A DNA stretch of 64,000 bases, taken from positions 186,001-250,000 of the forward strand of contig JACKLK010000002.1 of assembly GCA_024236015.1 (NCBI GenBank), written 5' to 3'. The DNA comes from Rhodoferax sp. (lineage in GTDB: Bacteria > Pseudomonadota > Gammaproteobacteria > Burkholderiales > Burkholderiaceae_C). The position numbers and the translations under genes are program-made. The notes below the pieces were generated by a model, which saw nothing but the letters and a program-made list of their open reading frames with translations, was not told the origin of the DNA and did no database searches. Shown piece after piece: positions 58,255 to 64,000 of this stretch (position 1 is its first letter; each line of letters starts with the position of its first letter).

Positions 58255-58803
58255 ATGCAACCACTGTTTCTTCGTGTCGGAATTCCGTTGGCCGCGGCGG
58301 CCGCGATCGTCTTTGCCTGGCATCGCTTCGGTTGGCAGGGCGTCCTCGTGGTCATCACCGCGCTGGTGATGTGGCTGCTGCTGCATTTCAACCGGATGAT
58401 GCAGGTGCTCAAGCGGGCCGCCGACCAGCCGGTCGGTTATGTCGACAGCGCCGTCATGCTCAATGCCAAGCTCAAGCCCGGCGTGACCTTGCTGCACGTG
58501 ACGGCCATGACCCGCTCGCTCGGCGCTCTGCAGACCATCAAGGATGAACAGCCCGAGGTCTACCGCTGGAGCGACAACAGCCAGTCGTACGTGGACTGCG
58601 AGTTCAACGGCGGGCGCCTGGTGCGCTGGGACATGGTGCGCCCGGCGCAGTCCGACGATGACCCGCCGGCGGATGCGGAAACCGCGGCCGCGCCCCGTAA
58701 AATCAGCCGTTTCGGCGCCGCCGTTGGCGGTGGCGACCCGAGATCCGCAGCACAGACCCCATCCAACCCGGGCCCGGACAGGCCGTCAGACAACAAGGAA
58801 TGA
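58255..58803 (+). CDS. Hypothetical membrane protein
   Basis: A 182-residue protein with two N-terminal hydrophobic segments close together (LFLRVGIPLAAAAAIVF and VLVVITALVMWLLLHF). A cytoplasmic part of about 80 residues and a low-complexity Ala/Pro/Asp-rich tail follow. The stop overlaps a possible ATG of ilvE (58800). Function unknown; often found beside ilvE in Burkholderiales, as far as I can recall. Confidence 0.7.
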   Translation: MQPLFLRVGIPLAAAAAIVFAWHRFGWQGVLVVITALVMWLLLHFNRMMQVLKRAADQPVGYVDSAVMLNAKLKPGVTLLHVTAMTRSLGALQTIKDEQPEVYRWSDNSQSYVDCEFNGGRLVRWDMVRPAQSDDDPPADAETAAAPRKISRFGAAVGGGDPRSAAQTPSNPGPDRPSDNKE

Positions 58804-58808
58804 CCACC

Positions 58809-59747
58809 ATGAGCGCAGTACCACCTTCAATGGCCGACCGCGACGGCAAGATCTGGATGGACGGCCAGCTGGTCGACTGGCGCGACGCCAAGATCCATGT
58901 GCTGACCCACACGCTGCATTACGGCTGCGGCGCGTTCGAGGGCGTACGGGCCTACAACACCACCGGCGGCACCGCCATCTTCCGCCTGCGCGAACACACC
59001 GAGCGCCTGTTCAACAGCGCCAAGATCCTGCGCATGAAGATTCCGTTCACGCTCGAGGAGGTGATGGAGGCGCAGAAGCAGGTGGTGCGCGAAAACAAGC
59101 TCGAGAGCTGCTACCTGCGTCCGCTGACCTGGGTCGGCTCGCAAAAGCTGGGCGTCAGCACCAAGGGCAACACCATCCACCTGATGGTCGCCGCGTGGCC
59201 GTGGGGCGCCTACCTGGGCGAGGACGGCATGAAGAACGGCATCCGGGTCAAGATCTCCAGCTACACCCGCCACCATGTCAACATCACGATGACGCAGGCC
59301 AAGGCGGTGAGCAACTACACCAACTCCATCCTGGCCAACCAGGAAGCCACCGACGACGGCTACGACGAGGCCATGCTGCTCGATGCCAGCGGCTTCGTCA
59401 GCGAAGGCGCCGGCGAAAACGTGTTCGTCGTCAAGGACGGCGTGGTCTACACGCCCGACCTGTCGGCCGGCGCGCTCAACGGCATCACGCGCAACACCGT
59501 GCTGCACATCTGCAAGGACCTGGGGCTGGAGCTGGTGCAAAAGCGCATCACCCGCGACGAGATCTACATCTGCGACGAGGCCTTCTTCACCGGCACCGCG
59601 GCCGAGGTCACGCCGATCCGCGAACTCGACCGCATCACGCTGGGCCGCGGCTCGCGCGGCCCGATCACTGAGAAGATCCAGAGTGCGTTCTTCGACATCG
59701 TCAACGGGCGCAATCCGAAATACGCGCATTGGCTGGCGCGGGTCTGA
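58809..59747 (+). CDS. ilvE: Branched-chain amino acid aminotransferase
   Basis: A 312-residue class IV PLP enzyme. Landmarks are HTLHYGCGAFEGVRAY, the PLP Lys in QAKAVSNYTNS (about residue 158), and SEGAGENVFVVKDG. It makes leucine, isoleucine and valine from their 2-oxo acids with glutamate. The ATG at 58809 is chosen because AAGGA lies 9 bases before it; the ATG at 58800 has no spacing. Confidence 0.95.
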   Translation: MSAVPPSMADRDGKIWMDGQLVDWRDAKIHVLTHTLHYGCGAFEGVRAYNTTGGTAIFRLREHTERLFNSAKILRMKIPFTLEEVMEAQKQVVRENKLESCYLRPLTWVGSQKLGVSTKGNTIHLMVAAWPWGAYLGEDGMKNGIRVKISSYTRHHVNITMTQAKAVSNYTNSILANQEATDDGYDEAMLLDASGFVSEGAGENVFVVKDGVVYTPDLSAGALNGITRNTVLHICKDLGLELVQKRITRDEIYICDEAFFTGTAAEVTPIRELDRITLGRGSRGPITEKIQSAFFDIVNGRNPKYAHWLARV

Positions 59748-59799
59748 GTCGCCCCTTCCCGGTGCGACACCGCCTCCACGACTGCAACACGACTACCCC

Positions 59800-60006
59800 A
59801 TGAGCAACAACACCGTAGAACTGCTGGCCAAGGACCTCAACGCCCAGGGCGGCGTGTTCTGTCCCAACACCAAGGCCGACATGAAGATCTGGAACAGCCA
59901 CCCCAAGGTGTATCTCGACGTCGGGCATACCGGGCAGGCCAAGTGTCCGTATTGCGGCACGGTCTATGCGCTCAAGGCCGGGGAACATTTTGACGCGCAC
60001 CATTGA
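59800..60006 (+). CDS. zf-CHCC zinc-finger protein (NDUFS6-like)
   Basis: A 68-residue protein of the zf-CHCC family. Zinc ligands are Cys in GVFCPN, His in NSHPKVYLDVGH and the pair CPYCG. The family includes the complex I accessory subunit NDUFS6; in betaproteobacteria it stands after ilvE. Cytoplasmic; role unknown. Confidence 0.85.
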   Translation: MSNNTVELLAKDLNAQGGVFCPNTKADMKIWNSHPKVYLDVGHTGQAKCPYCGTVYALKAGEHFDAHH

Positions 60007-60170
60007 TGCGCCGCGCACGCGGTGGCCTGCCCTGGCCGGCCGCGAGCTTGGCCTTGGCCGCGTCAATGCGTTGACGGCCTGTTCAGGCCCGAGGCCGTTG
60101 GCCGCCGCCCCGCTCGTCGGCCGTCGCCGCGGCAGCCGCTGACGCCGAAAACAGGCTGCAACACTGGATC

Positions 60171-60195
60171 GCCGAGCCGAGCCGAGCCGAGCCGA
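60171..60195. repeat. GCCGA tandem repeat, five copies
   Basis: Five head-to-tail copies of GCCGA, a short slippage-prone tract in non-coding DNA. Confidence 0.9.
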
Positions 60196-60237
60196 TCGGG
60201 CCGGCTGCCGGCTGCCGGCCGTTGGGCTGTGCAGAAC

Positions 60238-60263
60238 AAAAAAAAGCCACCCGAAGGTGGCTT
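60238..60263 (-). terminator. Intrinsic terminator of the two-component operon
   Basis: Minus-strand stem AAGCCACC / GGTGGCTT with a 4-base loop, followed by T8. It lies 205 bases past the kinase stop and ends the regulator-kinase transcript. Confidence 0.75.
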
Positions 60264-60467
60264 GAAAGAGTCCTGTGAAGGACATCGTTGGAGACGAAAA
60301 ATACTTCCCTGATCGGACCTCGGCATGCAGCCGGGACCGCTTCCAGAACTGTGACAGCAGTGAAGAAAACTGTAACCAGACGAGTGGTCCCACGCCATCC
60401 TCCATTCGGGGGATGATGCTCATTAATCGCGAGCAAGCGGAAATATTACCGGTGCGCGGTGCCGCGA

Positions 60468-61667
60468 TCAGCTGCCGTTGGCTGGGTTTTGCGGTAGGCG
60501 AACCTCGAAGCTGGCGCCGCCGTGCGGGCCCGCCGTGCAGCGCACCGTGCCGCCGTGTCGCTGCACGATGGACTTGACCAGTGCCAGGCCCAGGCCGACG
60601 CCGCCGTCGCGCTCGCTGGCGCCCGGCAAGCGGAAGAAGGGCTCGAAGATGCGTTCGCGGTAGGGCTCGGGTACGCCGGGTCCGTGGTCGCTGACGGCCA
60701 GCAGGACCGTGCCATTGCCGGCGGACAGCCGCAGCATGACCTCGCCGGCGGCATGCCGGTTGGCGTTTTCCAGCAGGTTGCGCACGAGGCGCCGCAGCAG
60801 CTTGGCCACGCCCGTGACGGTCAGCGCATGCGCGTCGCCTTCCACCTGCAGTTCGGCCCCCACGCGGGCGCATTCCTCCGCCGCGATGCCGACCAGGTCC
60901 AGCGGCTCCATCGTGCCGATGTCGGCCTGGCTGGCATCGAGCCGGCTGGCCAGCAGGATCTCGTCGATCAGCAGGTCCAGCTCCTGGATGTTGCGGGCGA
61001 TTTCGGCCCGCACCTCGGCCGAGGTCTGCGCGTCCATCAGTTCCAGCCCCATCCGGATCCGGGTCAGCGGCGAGCGCAACTCGTGCGATGCATTGGCCAG
61101 CAAGGCCTTGTGGGATTGCAGCAGTGCCTGTACCCGGCCAGCCGCCTCGTTGAACCCGCGCGCCAGGTTCGCGACCTCGTCCTGGCCGTCTTCCGGCAGC
61201 CGATGGCCGAGTTCACCCTCGCCCCACTGGCGGACACCGGACTCGACGACCTCCAGCCGTTGCGTCAGCCGGCGCACGACCGGGTAACTGCCCAGCGCCA
61301 CGGCGGCGGCGATCAGTGCCAGCATCCACGCGAAATTCATGCGGGCACTGGGCGGTCCAGCGCGGCGCGGGCCCTTGTCGCCCGGCTCGCGCGGGCGCGG
61401 CAGCTGGATGTACAGGGTCTGGCCGTTGCGCATGACGACCTCGAACTCCGGCGCCTGGCCGGGCGTGCGGATGGGCCGCGCCGGCGCCTGGCCGATGATG
61501 GTGCCGCCGGCGTCGCGCAACACGATCTCGCGTCCCGGACGCATCGCGCGTTCACGTTCGGCCTCGATGCGCCACAACCAGCCCACGAGCAGCATCATCA
61601 GCACGACGGCGCCGACCACCGCGAGCCAGATGCGCAGGTACAGCCGTTGCAGAAACGGGGTCTTCAT
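60468..61667 (-). CDS. Sensor histidine kinase (OmpR/CpxA type)
   Basis: A 399-residue membrane kinase: membrane segments near residues 10-32 and 113-133 enclosing a short periplasmic sensor, then HAMP, H-box ANASHELRSPLTRIR, N-box NLLENANRHA, G1 DHGPGVP and G2 GVGLGLALVK. It phosphorylates the partner regulator. The ATG at 61667 (MKTPFLQ) is chosen because the first membrane segment starts there; the frame extends to 61712. The signal is unknown. Confidence 0.93.
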   Translation of the reverse strand: MKTPFLQRLYLRIWLAVVGAVVLMMLLVGWLWRIEAERERAMRPGREIVLRDAGGTIIGQAPARPIRTPGQAPEFEVVMRNGQTLYIQLPRPREPGDKGPRRAGPPSARMNFAWMLALIAAAVALGSYPVVRRLTQRLEVVESGVRQWGEGELGHRLPEDGQDEVANLARGFNEAAGRVQALLQSHKALLANASHELRSPLTRIRMGLELMDAQTSAEVRAEIARNIQELDLLIDEILLASRLDASQADIGTMEPLDLVGIAAEECARVGAELQVEGDAHALTVTGVAKLLRRLVRNLLENANRHAAGEVMLRLSAGNGTVLLAVSDHGPGVPEPYRERIFEPFFRLPGASERDGGVGLGLALVKSIVQRHGGTVRCTAGPHGGASFEVRLPQNPANGS

Positions 61668-61727
61668 GCGGTGCGGCGCCCTGGGGGCGGCCCTGCGGTC
61701 ATTCGGATTCACCTCCGCGCTGCGCGC

Positions 61728-62441
61728 TCAGTCCTGTTGACGTGCGAAGACATATCCGACGCCGCGCACCGTGAGGATGCGTTTGGGGGTCTTGGGGTCT
61801 TGTTCGATCGCGGCGCGGATACGGCCCATGTGGACGTCGATCGAGCGGTCGAAGGCGTCGAGTTCGCGGCCGCGCACGGCCTCCATGATCTGGTCGCGGG
61901 TGAGGACCCGGCCGGCGCGTTCGGCCAGTGCCACGAGCAGGTCGAACTGGTAGGAGGTCAGCTCGCAGGGCTGGTCGGCGACGCTGACCGTGCGCGCGTC
62001 ACGATCGATCTGCAACGAACCGAACTGCATCAGTTGCGGCTGGGCCTCCGTCGTGCCGTGCCGGCGCAGGACCGCGCGGATGCGCGCCAGCAGTTCACGC
62101 GGTTCGAAGGGTTTGGGCAGGTAGTCGTCGGCGCCGATCTCCAGGCCGATGATGCGGTCCATCGGGTCGCCCTTGGCGGTCAGCATCAGCACCGGCATGC
62201 GCGCCACGGCACCCGGCATGGCCCGGATCCGCTTGCAGACCTCCAGCCCGTCCATGTCGGGCAGCATCAGGTCCAGGATGACGAGATCGGGCAAAGGCTC
62301 CGCGCCGCGGGCCTGCAGCCGATCCAGCCCGGATTGGGCGTCCGCCGCATGCGTCACCTGGTAACCCGACTGGCCCAGGTACTGGGACACCATCTGGGCC
62401 AGGCGCGTATCGTCTTCGATCATCAACAGCCGTTCCACCAT
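61728..62441 (-). CDS. OmpR-family response regulator
   Basis: A 237-residue protein. The receiver domain has the acidic pair (MIEDD), phosphoryl Asp in LVILDLMLPDMDG, and Lys in LPKPF. The C-terminal winged-helix DNA-binding domain ends with FDRSIDVHMGRIR and RTVRGVGYVFA-like (read LTVRGVGYVFA). The kinase start lies 60 bases after its stop. The ATG at 62441 (MVERLLMIEDD) is used. Regulated genes unknown. Confidence 0.94.
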   Translation of the reverse strand: MVERLLMIEDDTRLAQMVSQYLGQSGYQVTHAADAQSGLDRLQARGAEPLPDLVILDLMLPDMDGLEVCKRIRAMPGAVARMPVLMLTAKGDPMDRIIGLEIGADDYLPKPFEPRELLARIRAVLRRHGTTEAQPQLMQFGSLQIDRDARTVSVADQPCELTSYQFDLLVALAERAGRVLTRDQIMEAVRGRELDAFDRSIDVHMGRIRAAIEQDPKTPKRILTVRGVGYVFARQQD

Positions 62442-62560
62442 GGCGGCCAGTTTATGCGGTGCGCATGTGCTGCTGTTCAAGCGCGGGTAAAGAGCAGGTA
62501 AATGCGGGTGCGCCGACGTTGGCCAGGTGGAGCCCGGCGGCTCCGGCCGCCACCCGGCGT

Positions 62561-63928
62561 TCAGCGCGGTGCGGCCGCGACGGCCTGGGGCGGCGTCGTG
62601 CGGCCGTGGCCGGCCCACGAGGCGAGTGCGATCAGCACCAGCACCGGCAGGCCGAGCACGGCGGTGGCGGTGAAGAAGTGGGCATACCCGAAGTTGTCGA
62701 CGTATTGACCGGAGAAACCGGCCAGGAACTTGGGCAGCAGCAGCATCAGCGAGCTGAACAGGGCGTATTGGGTTGCCGAATACTGGATGTTCGTCAGGCC
62801 GGACAGGTAGGCGATGAAGGCGGCCGATGCGATGCCGCTGCTCAGGTTGTCGGCCGACACGACGACGATCAGCGCGCTCACGTCATGGCCGTGGCCGGCC
62901 AGCCAGGCAAACAGCAGGTTGGTTGCCGCGCTGAGCACCGCGCCGAGCATCAGCACGCGCATGACGCCGTACCGCATCGACATCGCGCCGCCGACGAAGG
63001 CGCCCACCAGCGTCATGACGACGCCGTAGACCTTGGTCACCGCGGCGACCTCGTCCTTGGTGTAGCCCATGTCCACGTAGAAGGGATTGGCCATGATGCC
63101 CATCACCACGTCGCTGATGCGGTAGACCGCGATCAGCGCCAGGATCAGTACCGCGTGCCAGCGGTAGCGGCCCAGGAAATCCGCGAACGGCGCGACCAGT
63201 GCGCCACGGGCCCATTCGCCGATGTTCTTCGCCGGCGCCAGTACCCGGTGTTGCGGCTCGGGCGACAGCAGCACCGTGAGCACGCCGACCAGCATCGACG
63301 CCGCCATCACCAGGTAGGCGGTGCGCCAGGCTTCGGGCTGGTACAGCGCCGCCCCGTCGACCTCGGCGCGCGCGGCGATCCACAACACACCGGCGCCGGC
63401 CCAGATCATCGCGATCCGGTAGCCGGTCTGGTAGGTCGCGGCCAGCGCGCCCTGGCGCTCGGTCGAGGCGGATTCGATGCGGTAGGCGTCCAGCGCGATG
63501 TCCTGCGTGGCCGATCCGAAGGCCACGGCCAGTGCGCCCCAGACCATGGGCGCCAGCGTCAGGCGCGGGTCGGTCAGCGCCATCGCCACCAGCGCGCCCA
63601 TGATGACGGACTGCGACAGCAGCAGCCAGCTGCGCCGGCGTCCCAGCCAGCGTGTGAACAGCGGAATCGGCAACCGGTCCACCAGCGGCGACCAGGCCCA
63701 TTTGAAGCCATAGGCCAGGCCGACCCAGCTCAGGTGGCCGATGGTGGTGCGGTCGATGCCGGCCTCGCGCAACCAGAAGCTCAAGGTGCCGAACACCAGC
63801 AGCAGCGGCAGGCCGGCCGAGAAGCCCAGCAGCAACATGCGCAGGCTGGCGGGTTCCAGGTAGACGCGTAATGCGTCGCGCCAGGGCAGCCGGGGTTTCT
63901 GGTCGGAATTTGCGGTGTTGTCTGACAT
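62561..63928 (-). CDS. ampG: AmpG-like MFS muropeptide transporter
   Basis: A 455-residue protein with 12 or more membrane segments. The block LGFSAGLPLLLVFGTLSFWL, then SWVGLAYGFKWAWSPLVDRL, is characteristic of the AmpG family, which imports anhydromuropeptides during cell-wall recycling. The assignment as AmpG rests on family resemblance, not on a complete motif. Confidence 0.8.
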   Translation of the reverse strand: MSDNTANSDQKPRLPWRDALRVYLEPASLRMLLLGFSAGLPLLLVFGTLSFWLREAGIDRTTIGHLSWVGLAYGFKWAWSPLVDRLPIPLFTRWLGRRRSWLLLSQSVIMGALVAMALTDPRLTLAPMVWGALAVAFGSATQDIALDAYRIESASTERQGALAATYQTGYRIAMIWAGAGVLWIAARAEVDGAALYQPEAWRTAYLVMAASMLVGVLTVLLSPEPQHRVLAPAKNIGEWARGALVAPFADFLGRYRWHAVLILALIAVYRISDVVMGIMANPFYVDMGYTKDEVAAVTKVYGVVMTLVGAFVGGAMSMRYGVMRVLMLGAVLSAATNLLFAWLAGHGHDVSALIVVVSADNLSSGIASAAFIAYLSGLTNIQYSATQYALFSSLMLLLPKFLAGFSGQYVDNFGYAHFFTATAVLGLPVLVLIALASWAGHGRTTPPQAVAAAPR

Positions 63929-63962
63929 GCAGGATCGGTGAGCTTGCGACTATTATTCACCC

Positions 63963-64000
63963 ATGTGCATGCGTTGCCTCTCCGATCGTTCCCCCTGGGC
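63963..64000 (+). CDS. Start of an unidentified gene, partial
   Basis: An open frame begins with ATG at 63963 (MCMRCLSDRSPW) and runs off the window end. It faces the ampG gene. Only twelve codons are visible, so neither product nor reality of the gene is certain. Confidence 0.3.
   Translation, partial: MCMRCLSDRSPW

Larger units (their letters stand above)
60007..60467. other. Intergenic region with tandem repeat and terminator
   Basis: 461 bases without a convincing gene. It holds a five-copy GCCGA repeat and an intrinsic terminator on the minus strand. The rest looks featureless. Confidence 0.6.

Overview
High-GC chromosomal DNA, most probably from a Burkholderiales betaproteobacterium. 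The evidence is the set of betaproteobacterial-looking genes: GTP-dependent PEP carboxykinase, glnK-amtB, lplT/alr divergent pair, radA, the CHCC zinc-finger protein after ilvE, and an hpa meta-cleavage operon. A PEP-CTERM protein suggests an exopolysaccharide-making genus. The genus cannot be fixed from sequence alone. No rRNA, tRNA or CRISPR was found.

Layout. 1-6727 is core: a truncated tandem-AAA ATPase, a hotdog thioesterase, membrane proteins and pckG with a long 5' hairpin. 6728-about 20740 is an acquired island inserted between pckG and a bidirectional terminator. It carries a tyrosine integrase at its right end, a small HTH protein, an IS256-family element and a tightly overlapping minus-strand operon: PLD-SNF2 helicase, Eco57I-type adenine methyltransferase, RecF/ABC-type ATPase and a frameshifted AlbA_2/ATP-binding protein. 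This looks like a multi-gene, restriction-like anti-phage system. It shares parts with DISARM and BREX but lacks their hallmark genes as far as can be seen. The IS sits exactly between the HTH gene and the helicase gene, and its target duplication carries the helicase ribosome binding site.

20825-34711 is core: paired membrane proteins divergent from a LysR gene, a phosphoesterase, an FNR-type promoter before a universal stress protein, TetR, dadA, a VOC protein, a FrnE-like oxidoreductase, a PEP-CTERM metzincin, comM, glnK-amtB with sigma-54/NtrC-like sites, and an epimerase/SMP-30 sugar pair.

34781-48265 holds glcE-glcF without glcD next to them, two c-di-GMP proteins, glutathione peroxidase, lplT, alr, cbpA-cbpM and an RNase II-family exonuclease. 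48351-56643 is the homoprotocatechuate operon hpaR-G1-G2-E-D-F-H-I (minus strand) followed by a class II aldolase and a ketopantoate-reductase-like gene. It converts homoprotocatechuate to pyruvate and succinic semialdehyde. HpaR probably controls it through a 16-bp palindrome. 56735-64000 holds radA, a membrane protein, ilvE, a zinc-finger protein, an OmpR-type two-component pair, an AmpG-like transporter and the first codons of one more gene.
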